DNA from: Salegentibacter sp.
GTDB taxonomy: Bacteria > Bacteroidota > Bacteroidia > Flavobacteriales > Flavobacteriaceae
DNA: 35,496 nucleotides
Assembly: GCA_024635815.1 (NCBI GenBank)
Contig: JAGXIG010000066.1
Coordinates: 1-35,496 of the forward strand
Reading direction: 5' to 3'
Shown here: positions 7,653-16,889 of the stretch, in pieces
Numbering within the stretch: position 1 is the stretch's first letter
Layout of the letters: the number at the start of each line of letters is the position of its first letter
The notes under the pieces: generated by a model
Told to the model about the DNA's origin: nothing
Database searches by the model: none
Seen by the model: only the letters and a program-made list of their open reading frames with translations
Translations under genes and position numbers: made by a program

Positions 7653-10646
7653 ATGAAAGTAAGACTTTTACTATGTCTGGTGTTCCTGGTCAGCTTACAG
7701 GCAAAAGCCCAGGAATACTTCCCAAAAAACGACGGGGTAAAAAATCCCCAAACCAACTACACGGTATTTAAGAACGCAAAAATTCACGTAAGCCCGCAGG
7801 AAACTATTGAAAGCGGAATGTTCGTAGTGAAAGACGGCCAGATCATCGCTATAGGAAGATCGGTTGACGAGCCTGAAAACAGTATTGTTATAGATTTAGA
7901 AGGTAAGGAAGTATATCCTTCATTTATTGATCTTTATAGCAGTTTTGGAATAAAAGAACCTGAAGAAGCAGGAAACGGAAACGGCCAGCCGCAATATGAA
8001 GCGAGCCGCGAAGGTTATTACTGGAACGACCATATTAGACCCGAAACCGATGCTGTACAAACTTTTAATTATGATGAAAAAGCAGCGTCTTCACTTCATA
8101 AAGCCGGATTTGGTGCAGTAAACACACACGTTCCAGACGGAATTATCCGTGGTACAGGAATGCTTGTGACTTTAAATCCTAAAGGGACCGAAGGCGATCG
8201 CATTTTAAAAGATCGCTCGGCACAGTACCTTTCTTTTGATAAAAGCAAACAATCCCGGCAATCTTACCCAACCTCAACTATGGGGGCAATGGCTTTAATT
8301 CGCCAGGTTTACCTGGATGCTGAATGGTACGGTAAAGGAAAGTCTAAAAACAAAGATTTAGCTTTAGAAGCTTTAAACCGAAATAAAAACCTTACTCAAA
8401 TCTTTGCTACAGATAATTTATTGGATGCATTAAGAGCTGGAAAAATAGGAAACGAGTTTAGCGTAGATTATGTGATTCTGGGAGATGGAAAAGAATACGA
8501 ACGTTTACAGGAAATAAAAGAAACAGGAAACACTTTTATCGTTCCGCTTAATTTTCCTGATGCTTTTGATGTGGAAAATCCTTTTATGGCCGAACATTTG
8601 ACTCTGGCGGAAATGAAAGCCTGGAACCAGGCGCCGGCTAATCTAAAAATGCTTGCCGAAAATGACATTCCATTTACAATCACTACTCACGGACTTGAAG
8701 ACGATAAAAATTTCAGGGATAATTTAATTAAAGCCGTTAATTATGGTTTAAGTAAAGAAGTTGCGCTTGCGGCTTTAACTACTACTCCAGCACAAATACT
8801 TGGGGAGGAAAATCGTTTGGGAACTTTAAAAGAAGGAGCCTGGGCGAATTTCATCATAACTTCAGGAGATTATTTTGATAAGGAAACTAGTGTTTTCGAA
8901 AACTGGATCCAGGGTGAAAGAACCGTGATCAATAAAATGAATACTACTGATATCACTGGAACCTATGATCTTAATTTAGAGGGTACTAATTATGAGTTAA
9001 AAATTTCAGGGAAACCCGAAGCGCCGAAAGCAAGCGTAAAATCTGGCGATACAAAACTGGGTGCCAAACTTAGTCTTTCTGATAACTGGATAAATTTATT
9101 GCTTTCTCCGGCCGATACCACAAAAACTGGTTTTACTCGTTTAGTGGCCAAAACCGATGAAATTACCGATGACATTTCGGGCACTGCCTACTTAAGTGAT
9201 GGTTCAGAAACCGATTTCAGCGCGACTAAAAAAACTTCAACTGAAACTGCTGAAGCAGAAGAAGACGAAGAAGAAAATGGAGAAGATGAAGAAGAAGAAA
9301 TTCACGAAATTATGCCGGTGAGTTTTCCGAATAAAGCTTACGGATTTTCAGAAATGCCAGAAGAAGAAAGCATTCTTTTTCAAAATGCCACGGTTTGGAC
9401 CAATGAAGAAGAAGGAATTTTAGAAAACACCGATGTATTGGTGAGAAACGGGAAGATTTCCAGGATTGGAGAAAACCTTAACGCGGGAAATGCACGCGTA
9501 GTTGATGCCACAGGAAAACACCTTACTTCTGGAATTATAGATGAACACTCCCATATTGCTGCTTCAGCCATTAACGAGGCGGGACATAATTCCACCGCCG
9601 AAGTAACTATGGAAGATGTGGTAGATCCTACTGATATGAATATCTACCGAAACCTGGCTGGCGGGGTAACCACCGTTCAACTTTTACACGGTTCGGCAAA
9701 TCCTATTGGCGGACAATCAGCTATTTTGAGGTTAAAATGGGGGGAAAATGCTGAGGATATGATATTTGAAAATTCCCCGAAATTTATAAAATTCGCATTG
9801 GGAGAAAATGTGAAGCAATCTAACTGGGGAAGCCGTTCCAGGTTTCCGCAAACCAGGATGGGTGTAGAACAGGTTTTTATCGATTATTTTACCAGGGCAC
9901 GGGAATATGAAGAAGCTAGAGAAAATGACAAGGATTTCCGAAGAGATCTGGAAATGGAAACCCTTTTGGAGATAATCAATAGCGAACGTTTTGTTTCAGC
10001 TCACTCTTATGTTCAAAGTGAAATCAATATGTTGATGAAAGTTGCGGAGAATTTTGATTTCCGAATCAATACTTTTACGCATATTTTAGAAGGTTATAAA
10101 GTTGCCGATAAAATGAAAGAACACGGAGCCGGTGGTTCAACGTTTTCTGACTGGTGGGCTTATAAATTTGAGGTAAATGATGCAATTCCTTTTAACGCAC
10201 CAATTATGCACAGCCAGGGAATTGTAACAGCAATTAACAGTGACGATGCCGAGATGAGTAGAAGATTAAACCAGGAAGCCGCGAAATCTGTTAAATATGG
10301 AGGTGTATCTGAAGAAGACGCCTGGAAATTCGTAACATTGAATCCGGCAAAATTATTGCATATAGACGATCGAGTTGGAAGTGTGAAAACAGGAAAAGAC
10401 GCCGATTTGGTATTGTGGTCGGATAATCCATTATCGATTTACGCCAAGGCGGAAAAAACCTTAATTCAAGGAAAAGTTTTCTTTGATATAGAACGAGATA
10501 AAGAGTTGCGTGAAGAAATCCAGCAGCAAAGAAGTGAACTCATTACCCAAATGTTAGAGGCTAAGAATAAAGGCCTAAAAACACAACCGGTAACGAAGGA
10601 AGAAGAACAACATATCCATTGTAACACCTTGGAGGAAATTAAATAA
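7653..10646 (+). CDS. Secreted tandem amidohydrolase-fold protein
   Basis: A 997-residue exported protein with a signal peptide (about 1-19, ending in AKAQ). The C-terminal unit (about 565-990) is a typical amidohydrolase: DEHSH (His632, His634), later candidate ligands His784 and His810, and SDD (Asp864). It probably hydrolyses an amide or related bond with one or two metals. The N-terminal unit (about 30-420) keeps the fold's outer parts, for example LGTLKEGAWANFII, but reads FIDLYSS (91-97) where HxH is expected, so it looks catalytically dead. A beta-rich linker (about 430-530) and a very acidic stretch (Glu/Asp-rich, about 533-555) separate the two. It is followed after 9 bases by a related gene. 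Substrate unknown. Confidence 0.88.
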   Translation: MKVRLLLCLVFLVSLQAKAQEYFPKNDGVKNPQTNYTVFKNAKIHVSPQETIESGMFVVKDGQIIAIGRSVDEPENSIVIDLEGKEVYPSFIDLYSSFGIKEPEEAGNGNGQPQYEASREGYYWNDHIRPETDAVQTFNYDEKAASSLHKAGFGAVNTHVPDGIIRGTGMLVTLNPKGTEGDRILKDRSAQYLSFDKSKQSRQSYPTSTMGAMALIRQVYLDAEWYGKGKSKNKDLALEALNRNKNLTQIFATDNLLDALRAGKIGNEFSVDYVILGDGKEYERLQEIKETGNTFIVPLNFPDAFDVENPFMAEHLTLAEMKAWNQAPANLKMLAENDIPFTITTHGLEDDKNFRDNLIKAVNYGLSKEVALAALTTTPAQILGEENRLGTLKEGAWANFIITSGDYFDKETSVFENWIQGERTVINKMNTTDITGTYDLNLEGTNYELKISGKPEAPKASVKSGDTKLGAKLSLSDNWINLLLSPADTTKTGFTRLVAKTDEITDDISGTAYLSDGSETDFSATKKTSTETAEAEEDEEENGEDEEEEIHEIMPVSFPNKAYGFSEMPEEESILFQNATVWTNEEEGILENTDVLVRNGKISRIGENLNAGNARVVDATGKHLTSGIIDEHSHIAASAINEAGHNSTAEVTMEDVVDPTDMNIYRNLAGGVTTVQLLHGSANPIGGQSAILRLKWGENAEDMIFENSPKFIKFALGENVKQSNWGSRSRFPQTRMGVEQVFIDYFTRAREYEEARENDKDFRRDLEMETLLEIINSERFVSAHSYVQSEINMLMKVAENFDFRINTFTHILEGYKVADKMKEHGAGGSTFSDWWAYKFEVNDAIPFNAPIMHSQGIVTAINSDDAEMSRRLNQEAAKSVKYGGVSEEDAWKFVTLNPAKLLHIDDRVGSVKTGKDADLVLWSDNPLSIYAKAEKTLIQGKVFFDIERDKELREEIQQQRSELITQMLEAKNKGLKTQPVTKEEEQHIHCNTLEEIK

Positions 10647-10655
10647 AAAGGAAAA

Positions 10656-11963
10656 ATGAAGATGAAATATTTAGTAATACTCACACTATTTAGCTGCATA
10701 GGAAATTCTTTTGCTCAGCAAACCCCGGCTTCAAAGCAATCTGAAGCTATAACTATTGTTGGTGCCACTGCCCACCTTGGGAACGGTGAAGTTATCGAAA
10801 ACAGCCTGATTATTTTTGAAGACGGTAAAATCACCCAGGTGATGGATGCAACCGCTACAAAAATGCAATACCGCGGCCGAATTATTGAAGCCGAAGGGAA
10901 ACACGTTTACCCGGGATTTATCGCTCCAAACGCTACTTTAGGTTTGGTAGAGATCGATGCGGTTCGTGCTACAGACGATGAAGATGAAATTGGATCAATG
11001 CTTCCACATATTAGAAGTGTAATTGCTTATAATGCCGAAAGCAAAATTGTAGAAAGTATGAGACCAAACGGAGTTCTCATGGGACAAATTGTGCCTCGCG
11101 GTGGCAGAATTTCAGGAACATCTTCTATTGTGCAGTTTGACGCCTGGAATTGGGAAGACGCGACAATTAAAGAAGACGATGGTTTACATATTAACTGGCC
11201 AAGTAGTTTTACAAGAGGCCGCTGGTGGGACGGTGAAGATCCCAGTGTAAAACCAAGCGAAGATTACAAGGAAGACCTTTTAAAACTTGAGGAATTTTTC
11301 GTCGCAGCTAAGGCTTATTTAAAAGGAGGTCACGACAAAACCAACCTGGCTTATGATGCGATGAAAAACGTTTTTACCGGTAATAAGCGTGTTTATGTTC
11401 ACGTAAATGGCAAAAAAGAAATCCTGGATGTTATCGATTTTAAGAATGACCACGATCTGGAACATTTGGTAATTGTTGGCGGTTATGAGGCACATAAAGC
11501 CATTGAAGATCTAAAAAAGAATAATATCCCGGTTTTGGTTCAACGTCCACATGACCGTCCAGAAAGTGAAGATCATGATTATGATTTCCCTTATAAATTA
11601 GCAGGGATTTTACATAATAAAGGGGTTCTAGTGGCTCTGGAGGGTAGTGGTAGTATGGAACGCATGAACACCAGAAACCTGCCTTTTTATGCAGGAACTA
11701 CCGGGGCCTACGGTTTGGGTAAAGAAGAAGCACTAAAACTTATCACTTCCAATACCGCTAAAATTCTTGGGATAGATGATATGGTTGGTACTTTGGAAAA
11801 AGGAAAAGTAGCCACCTTATTTGTAAGTGAAGGTGATGCGCTAGACATGCGAGGAAACATTCTAAGCCACGCGTTTATTCAGGGACGTGAAGTAAGTTTG
11901 GAAACCCACCAAACCGAACTTTATAAGCGCTATATGGAAAAATACGATAGCGCGAGTAAATAG
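10656..11963 (+). CDS. Secreted amidohydrolase-like protein, probably inactive
   Basis: This 435-residue protein has a signal peptide (cleavage near FAQQ, residues 20-22) and the frame of an amidohydrolase: an N-terminal beta-sandwich strand set, YPGFIAPNATLG where PGxIDxHxH would lie, and a C-terminal LGIDDMVGTLEKGKVATLFV. The first two metal histidines are absent (APNATLG), and the catalytic Asp region reads EGSGSMERMN, so hydrolase activity is doubtful. It resembles the degenerate N-terminal half of its upstream neighbour, from which it is separated by 9 bases, so the two probably form one transcript and may form a complex. Two ATG codons, 10656 and 10662, are both possible starts. A strong terminator follows. 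Confidence 0.85.
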   Translation: MKMKYLVILTLFSCIGNSFAQQTPASKQSEAITIVGATAHLGNGEVIENSLIIFEDGKITQVMDATATKMQYRGRIIEAEGKHVYPGFIAPNATLGLVEIDAVRATDDEDEIGSMLPHIRSVIAYNAESKIVESMRPNGVLMGQIVPRGGRISGTSSIVQFDAWNWEDATIKEDDGLHINWPSSFTRGRWWDGEDPSVKPSEDYKEDLLKLEEFFVAAKAYLKGGHDKTNLAYDAMKNVFTGNKRVYVHVNGKKEILDVIDFKNDHDLEHLVIVGGYEAHKAIEDLKKNNIPVLVQRPHDRPESEDHDYDFPYKLAGILHNKGVLVALEGSGSMERMNTRNLPFYAGTTGAYGLGKEEALKLITSNTAKILGIDDMVGTLEKGKVATLFVSEGDALDMRGNILSHAFIQGREVSLETHQTELYKRYMEKYDSASK

Positions 11964-11982
11964 AAATAAATTCACAGAATGT

Positions 11983-12034
11983 AAAGAGGTTAACAATTTC
12001 ACCGAAATCGGTATTTGTTAACCTCTTTTCTTTG
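11983..12034 (+). terminator. Rho-independent terminator after the amidohydrolase pair
   Basis: A 14-bp perfect stem AAAGAGGTTAACAA (11983-11996) with TTGTTAACCTCTTT (12015-12028), followed by TTCTTT. The loop itself contains a small ACCG/CGGT hairpin (12001-12012). It separates the amidohydrolase operon from the RNA methyltransferase and excludes a translation start inside it. Confidence 0.8.
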
Positions 12035-12060
12035 CGATAGGTTTAAACTCCCTATTTTTA
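12031..12060 (+). promoter_or_regulatory. Promoter of the SpoU-family methyltransferase gene
   Basis: TTTG (12031-12034), an 18-base spacer, then TATTTTTA (12053-12060) approximates the Bacteroidetes consensus. The -7 box ends 5 bases before the ATG at 12066, so the mRNA would have almost no leader. Confidence 0.5.
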
Positions 12061-12065
12061 CACTT

Positions 12066-12860
12066 ATGTTTAAGCAAATTAGCAGTACACAAAACAAGGA
12101 AGTAAAACACCTGCTCCAACTGCAGGAAAAATCGCGGCAACGCCGGAAAGAAGGTGTTTTTCTGGTTGAAGGACAACGGGAAATTCAATTGGCTTTAAAG
12201 GGAAAATTCGAATTGCAGGCAATTTATTTTTGCCCGGACCTAATGAGTTTAGAGGAAGTTCATAAATTTATTTCAAAGGAAATCCAAATCACTCAAATTT
12301 CTTCGGAAGTTTATGAAAAACTAGCATACAGAAGTAGTACTGAAGGTGTTTTAGCGATTTTTACAACCAAAGAAAACAACCTTGAAACTATTAAATTTCA
12401 AACTAAAAATCCTTTAATTCTTATTGCTGAAGCTCCCGAAAAACCGGGAAATATAGGCGCGATTTTAAGAACCGCCGATGCCGCAAAAGTAGATGCCGTT
12501 TTTATCGCCAATCCCAAAACCGATCTTTACAACCCAAATATTATCCGCTCCAGCGTTGGTTGTGTGTTTACCAATCAAATTGCCACCGGGAGTACTTCAG
12601 AAATTATTGATTTTTTGAAAGAAAATAATATTTCAATATATGCTGCTGCCTTGCAAGCTTCAAAACCATATCACGAGATAGATTTTACCCAGGCTGCAGC
12701 TATTGTAGTTGGAACTGAAGCTATCGGTTTAAGCGAAGAATGGCGACAAAACTCAACCCAAAATATTATTATTCCTATGAACGGCGAAATTGACTCCATG
12801 AATGTTTCAGTTGCAGCGGGAATACTTATTTTTGAAGCGAAAAGACAGCGCGGTTTTTAA
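12066..12860 (+). CDS. SpoU/TrmH-family RNA 2'-O-methyltransferase
   Basis: Methylates a ribose 2'-OH in rRNA or tRNA using S-adenosylmethionine through a knotted SPOUT fold; cytosolic. An N-terminal substrate-binding domain (about 1-95) resembles those of TrmH/RlmB-type enzymes. The catalytic part has motif 1 NIGAILRTA (129-137, with Arg135), motif 2 GTEAIGLS (216-223) and motif 3 NGEIDSMNVSVAAG (239-252, with Asn246). The ATG at 12066 gives 264 residues and fits the family; an upstream TTG at 12015 lies within the terminator stem and is rejected. The target nucleotide cannot be read from sequence. The next gene starts 48 bases later. Confidence 0.92.
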   Translation: MFKQISSTQNKEVKHLLQLQEKSRQRRKEGVFLVEGQREIQLALKGKFELQAIYFCPDLMSLEEVHKFISKEIQITQISSEVYEKLAYRSSTEGVLAIFTTKENNLETIKFQTKNPLILIAEAPEKPGNIGAILRTADAAKVDAVFIANPKTDLYNPNIIRSSVGCVFTNQIATGSTSEIIDFLKENNISIYAAALQASKPYHEIDFTQAAAIVVGTEAIGLSEEWRQNSTQNIIIPMNGEIDSMNVSVAAGILIFEAKRQRGF

Positions 12861-12908
12861 CTAAAAACACCATATTTAATAAGTATAATTCAGTAAAAAT
12901 ATCAGCAT

Positions 12909-14147
12909 TTGAATCCCGAAACCCTATTTTATATCATAATTGCTATTATTGTAATCGATTTTATAATCGATAAGATTCTAGATACTTTAAACGCGAAACA
13001 TTTTGATGACCCTGTTCCGCCAGAACTCAATGATGTTTACGATAAAGAAGAATATGAAAAGTCCCAGCGCTATAAAAAGGAACGTTATCGGTTTGGGATA
13101 ATTACTTCCATTTTTTCGGTTTTGCTCACCCTCGGTTTTATCATTTTTGACGGATTTGCCTGGGTAGATGATATCGCGAGAAACATCACTGATAACGCCA
13201 TTTTGGTCGCCCTTATTTTCTTCGGAATAATAATGATTGGCAGCGATATACTTACCACACCATTTTCTTGGTACAGTACTTTTGTAATTGAGGAAAAATA
13301 TGGCTTCAATAAAACCACGAAAAAAACCTTTTTTTTAGATAAAATAAAAGGTTTGCTAATGATGGCGATCCTTGGCGGTGGAATCCTGGCACTTATCGTT
13401 TGGTTCTATCAGTTTGCAGGGAATGATTTCTGGTGGTATGCGTGGATCCTTGTGGCTGTTTTTTCCATATTCCTTAATATGTTTTACGCTAAACTCATCG
13501 TGCCTTTATTCAATAAGCAAAGTCCGCTGGAAGAAGGTTCCCTGCGTACCAAGATTGAATCTTATGCCGAAAGTGTAGGCTTCACCCTCGATAATATTTT
13601 TATCATAGACGGTTCTAAAAGGAGTACAAAAGCGAATGCTTATTTTTCAGGATTTGGAAAGGAAAAACGCATTACCCTTTATGACACTTTGGTAAAAGAT
13701 CTAGAAGAAGAGGAAATCGTCGCTGTACTGGCGCACGAGGTTGGGCATTATAAAAAGAACCACATCATAGTAAATTTAACTGCTTCAGTCTTAACAACGG
13801 GTTTCACATTGTGGCTTCTTTCTTTATTTGTAGGCAGCCCTACCCTATCACAAGCTTTAGGAGTAGAAGAACCCAGTTTTCATATCGGCTTGATTGCATT
13901 CGGAATTTTATACAGTCCAATTTCAGAAATTACAGGATTATTAATGAACTATTTATCCCGAAAATTTGAATATCAGGCAGATAACTATGCTAAAAATACT
14001 TACGGTTCCGAACCTTTAATTTCAAGTTTAAAAAAGCTTACCAAAAACAGTCTAAGCAACCTTACGCCGCATAAAGCTTATGTTTTTATACATTATTCTC
14101 ATCCAACACTTTTACAAAGATTCAGGAACTTAAAGCGCGACTTGTAG
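12909..14147 (+). CDS. Ste24-like M48 zinc metalloprotease (CAAX protease type)
   Basis: A membrane-embedded zinc endopeptidase of 412 residues, homologous to eukaryotic CAAX prenyl protease 1; bacterial members probably handle membrane-protein quality control. About seven hydrophobic segments are visible (roughly 3-20, 55-75, 90-110, 145-165, 170-190, 290-312, 325-347). The zinc motif is HEVGH (276-280), with the third ligand Glu354 in KFEYQAD. The start is TTG at 12909, directly before NPETLFYIIIAIIVIDF; it fits the usual N-terminus and the first transmembrane helix would be lost with any later start. It lies in the same direction as rel, 35 bases upstream of it. Confidence 0.93.
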   Translation: MNPETLFYIIIAIIVIDFIIDKILDTLNAKHFDDPVPPELNDVYDKEEYEKSQRYKKERYRFGIITSIFSVLLTLGFIIFDGFAWVDDIARNITDNAILVALIFFGIIMIGSDILTTPFSWYSTFVIEEKYGFNKTTKKTFFLDKIKGLLMMAILGGGILALIVWFYQFAGNDFWWYAWILVAVFSIFLNMFYAKLIVPLFNKQSPLEEGSLRTKIESYAESVGFTLDNIFIIDGSKRSTKANAYFSGFGKEKRITLYDTLVKDLEEEEIVAVLAHEVGHYKKNHIIVNLTASVLTTGFTLWLLSLFVGSPTLSQALGVEEPSFHIGLIAFGILYSPISEITGLLMNYLSRKFEYQADNYAKNTYGSEPLISSLKKLTKNSLSNLTPHKAYVFIHYSHPTLLQRFRNLKRDL

Positions 14148-14178
14148 TTGTTTCTTTATAATCTTAATTGTACTTTTA
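14148..14178 (+). promoter_or_regulatory. Possible promoter of rel
   Basis: TTG (14148-14150), a 20-base spacer and TACTTTTA (14171-14178) match the Bacteroidetes pattern except for the final base. The -7 box ends 4 bases before the rel ATG at 14183, again implying a nearly leaderless transcript. It lies just after the stop of the protease gene. Confidence 0.45.
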
Positions 14179-14182
14179 AATT

Positions 14183-16393
14183 ATGACAGAAGCCGCTATA
14201 GAGAAAGAAAACAAGCAAATTGCAAGGCAATATAAAGAACTCCTGCGCATAAGTTACCGCAGCTTAAGTGATGAGGATAAAAAGCAAATTAGAAAGGCTT
14301 TTGATACCGCTGTAGATGCCCATAAAGACCAACGTAGAAAATCTGGCGAAGCTTATATTTTTCACCCAATCGCTGTGGCGAAAATCGTAGCTTCAGAAAT
14401 TGGTTTGGATGCAACTTCTATAATTGCCGCGCTTTTACACGACGTGGTTGAAGACACGATTTATACGCTTCAGGACATCGAAAAAATGTTTGGGGAAACC
14501 GTGGCGACTATCGTTGACGGACTTACAAAAATTTCCAGTTTAAAGAAAGATAAAGATGTTTCGCTTCAGGCCGAGAATTTCCGGAAAATGCTGCTTACTT
14601 TAAATGATGATATTCGGGTAATCATTATCAAAATTGCAGACAGGTTGCATAATATGCAAACTATGGATGTTATGCGCCGCGATAAGCAGGAAAAGATCGC
14701 TTCAGAAACACTTTATATATATGCTCCACTTGCCCACAGAATTGGGCTTTACAATATTAAAACCGAACTTGAAGATCTTGGCCTAAAATATACTGAACCC
14801 GAAGTTTTCCATGAGATCCATACCAAAATAAAAGAAAGCAAGGAGGAGCAGGATGCCTACATTAAAGAATTCTCCAGGATTATTGAAGACTCCCTGAATC
14901 AGGAAGATCTTAAATACGATATTAAGGGAAGGCCAAAATCCATCTATTCCATACATCGGAAGATGAAAGCTCAGAATGTGAGCTTTGATGAAGTTTACGA
15001 CAAATTTGCAATTCGAATTATTTATAAAAGCGACCAGGCCAACGAAAAATTTCTAGCCTGGAAAATCTATTCTATAGTTACAGACCACTTTAGACCCAAC
15101 CCTACCCGACTTCGGGATTGGATTTCTTCTCCTAAATCTACCGGTTACGAAGCTTTGCATATTACCGTAATGGGGCCAAAAGGTCGTTGGGTAGAAGTTC
15201 AAATTCGCAGTCAGCGAATGAATGAAATTGCTGAAAAAGGCTATGCGGCACATTATAAATACAAACAAGGTGATGCCCAGGAAGACCGCGGTATTGAAGA
15301 ATGGCTAAACAGGCTTCAGGAAGCACTTGAAAATCCTGATGTGAATGCTGTAGATTTTGTGGAGCAGTTTAAGCTGAACCTCTATTCAAAAGAGATCTTT
15401 ATTTTTACGCCACAGGGGGATTTAAAGTCCCTGCCAAAAGGCTCTACGCCTCTAGACTTTGCTTTTAGTATTCATACCGAAATTGGTTTAAAAACTCGTG
15501 GTGCGCGTGTAAACAATAAACTGGTACCATTGAGCCACGAGTTGAAGAGCGGAGATCAGGTTGAAATAATAACTTCAGAAAATGCTCACCCTAATGTAAA
15601 CTGGCTGGATTATGCCACAACTGCACGTGCACGTGCCAAGATAAAATCTTCTTTAAAGGACGAAAAACGGGAAATAGCCGAAGAAGGTAAGGCAATCCTT
15701 ACCCGAAAGTTACGCGCGCAAAAAATTCCTTTTAATGAAAAGGTGATCAATGAATTGGTCGTTCACTTTAGCCTAAAAACCAGCCTGGATCTATTTTACC
15801 GTGTTGGAATTGGCAAAATTGACAATACCAAACTTAAAGAATTCGCTGCCTCCAGAAGTAATGCCCTGGTTAGTTATATTAAGCGTAAGATCACTAAACC
15901 GGTTATAGCTGAAGATCTTAATAAAGATGAAATTACTTCTAAATACGATCAGCTTGTTTTTGGAAGAGATGAAGATGAAACCTTAGAGTATAAACTCGCT
16001 AATTGCTGTAATCCAATTCCCGGAGACCAGGTTTTTGGTTTTGTAACGGTAAACGATGGAATTAAAGTTCATAAGAAAAATTGTCCGAATGCGGTTCAGC
16101 TTCAAAGCAATTATGCTTACAGGATTATTCCGGCAAAATGGATAGATTCTTCACAGCAGGACTTTAAAGCGGTGGTGAAATTAACAGGTATTGACAACTT
16201 AGGACTTGTAAGCGAAATCACTAAAGAGATATCCAGCAACTTAAACGTGAATATGCAAAAGGTTAATTTTGAAAGTGTAGATGGCGTCTTTATAGGAGAA
16301 ATAACACTTCGGGTAAAAAATAATGCTATACTTACAAAAATCATTAACCGACTCAAAAAAATTAACGGCATCGATAAGGTTAGCCGTGAATAA
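14183..16393 (+). CDS. rel: Bifunctional (p)ppGpp synthetase/hydrolase
   Basis: Makes and degrades the alarmones ppGpp and pppGpp that run the stringent response. Domain order is complete for a long RelA/SpoT homologue of 736 residues: HD hydrolase (His61, His86-Asp87 with VVED), synthetase (about 240-350, with [22 protein letters not shown], and RDW at 311-313 followed by STGYEALH), TGS (about 395-455, [21 protein letters not shown]), and C-terminal ACT (about 665-736). The intact HD signature argues for working hydrolase activity, as expected when a genome has a single Rel. Fur and PurA follow closely; PurA is known to be a ppGpp target in some bacteria, so co-expression would be sensible, though this is inference. 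Confidence 0.96.
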   Translation: MTEAAIEKENKQIARQYKELLRISYRSLSDEDKKQIRKAFDTAVDAHKDQRRKSGEAYIFHPIAVAKIVASEIGLDATSIIAALLHDVVEDTIYTLQDIEKMFGETVATIVDGLTKISSLKKDKDVSLQAENFRKMLLTLNDDIRVIIIKIADRLHNMQTMDVMRRDKQEKIASETLYIYAPLAHRIGLYNIKTELEDLGLKYTEPEVFHEIHTKIKESKEEQDAYIKEFSRIIEDSLNQEDLKYDIKGRPKSIYSIHRKMKAQNVSFDEVYDKFAIRIIYKSDQANEKFLAWKIYSIVTDHFRPNPTRLRDWISSPKSTGYEALHITVMGPKGRWVEVQIRSQRMNEIAEKGYAAHYKYKQGDAQEDRGIEEWLNRLQEALENPDVNAVDFVEQFKLNLYSKEIFIFTPQGDLKSLPKGSTPLDFAFSIHTEIGLKTRGARVNNKLVPLSHELKSGDQVEIITSENAHPNVNWLDYATTARARAKIKSSLKDEKREIAEEGKAILTRKLRAQKIPFNEKVINELVVHFSLKTSLDLFYRVGIGKIDNTKLKEFAASRSNALVSYIKRKITKPVIAEDLNKDEITSKYDQLVFGRDEDETLEYKLANCCNPIPGDQVFGFVTVNDGIKVHKKNCPNAVQLQSNYAYRIIPAKWIDSSQQDFKAVVKLTGIDNLGLVSEITKEISSNLNVNMQKVNFESVDGVFIGEITLRVKNNAILTKIINRLKKINGIDKVSRE

Positions 16394-16398
16394 TCCAA

Positions 16399-16413
16399 TA
16401 CCTTTGTAAGGTA
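16399..16413 (+). promoter_or_regulatory. Palindrome over the -7 box of fur (candidate operator)
   Basis: TACCTT-TGT-AAGGTA is a perfect 15-base palindrome, and its first eight bases, TACCTTTG, are a perfect -7 element (16399-16406). An overlapping second inverted repeat, CTTTGT-N5-ACAAAG, spans 16402-16418. It is 9 bases from the fur ATG. A repressor binding here would block fur, and possibly purA, transcription. No clear -33 element is seen. Autoregulation by Fur is one possibility, not shown. Confidence 0.45.
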
Positions 16414-16422
16414 CAAAGAACT

Positions 16423-16878
16423 ATGAGCAAAAAAGTTGTAAATAAGAACGATCAGGCAGTAGTTAAAAACGTTTTCACCAAGTATTTGGAAGAAAAAGGG
16501 CACAGAAAAACCCCAGAACGTTTTGCGATACTTCAGGAAATCTACAATAACGACGATCATTTTGATATAGAGTCCCTCTACATTAAGATGAAAAACAAGA
16601 AATACCGGGTAAGTCGTGCCACCCTCTATAATACCATAGAATTATTACTGGAATGCGGACTTGTTAGAAAGCATCAATTTGGGCAAAACCAGGCACAATA
16701 TGAGAAATCATATTTTGACAGGCAGCATGACCATGTTATTCTTACCGATACCGGCGAAGTGATAGAATTTTGCGACCCGCGTATTCAATCTATTAAAAAA
16801 ACAATCGAAGAAGTGTTTGATATAGAGATTACCAAACATTCTTTATACTTTTACGGCAACAAAAAAACAACCAATTAA
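16423..16878 (+). CDS. fur: Fur-family metal-dependent transcriptional regulator
   Basis: A winged-helix repressor of 151 residues that senses iron or a related signal. The DNA-binding domain covers about 12-85, including the recognition helix [12 protein letters not shown] (64-75). Candidate regulatory metal ligands are His46, Glu94, His102 and His104 (HDH). The structural zinc site CxxC usually following HDH is absent: Leu107 and Thr110 replace the cysteines, and only Cys78 and Cys117 occur. It is probably Fur, but Zur or PerR cannot be excluded. It begins 29 bases after rel and ends 11 bases before purA, with a palindrome at its promoter. Confidence 0.85.
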   Translation: MSKKVVNKNDQAVVKNVFTKYLEEKGHRKTPERFAILQEIYNNDDHFDIESLYIKMKNKKYRVSRATLYNTIELLLECGLVRKHQFGQNQAQYEKSYFDRQHDHVILTDTGEVIEFCDPRIQSIKKTIEEVFDIEITKHSLYFYGNKKTTN

Positions 16879-16889
16879 CTTAAATTTCA

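Noticed and set aside
12015..12065. Longer N-terminus for the SpoU-family methyltransferase from a TTG
   Set aside because: The TTG lies in the terminator stem and upstream of the promoter; the extra residues do not resemble family members.
16117..16560. Open frame of 147 codons on the minus strand across the rel-fur junction
   Set aside because: It lies opposite the ACT domain of rel and the start of fur, both well supported; no separate signals.
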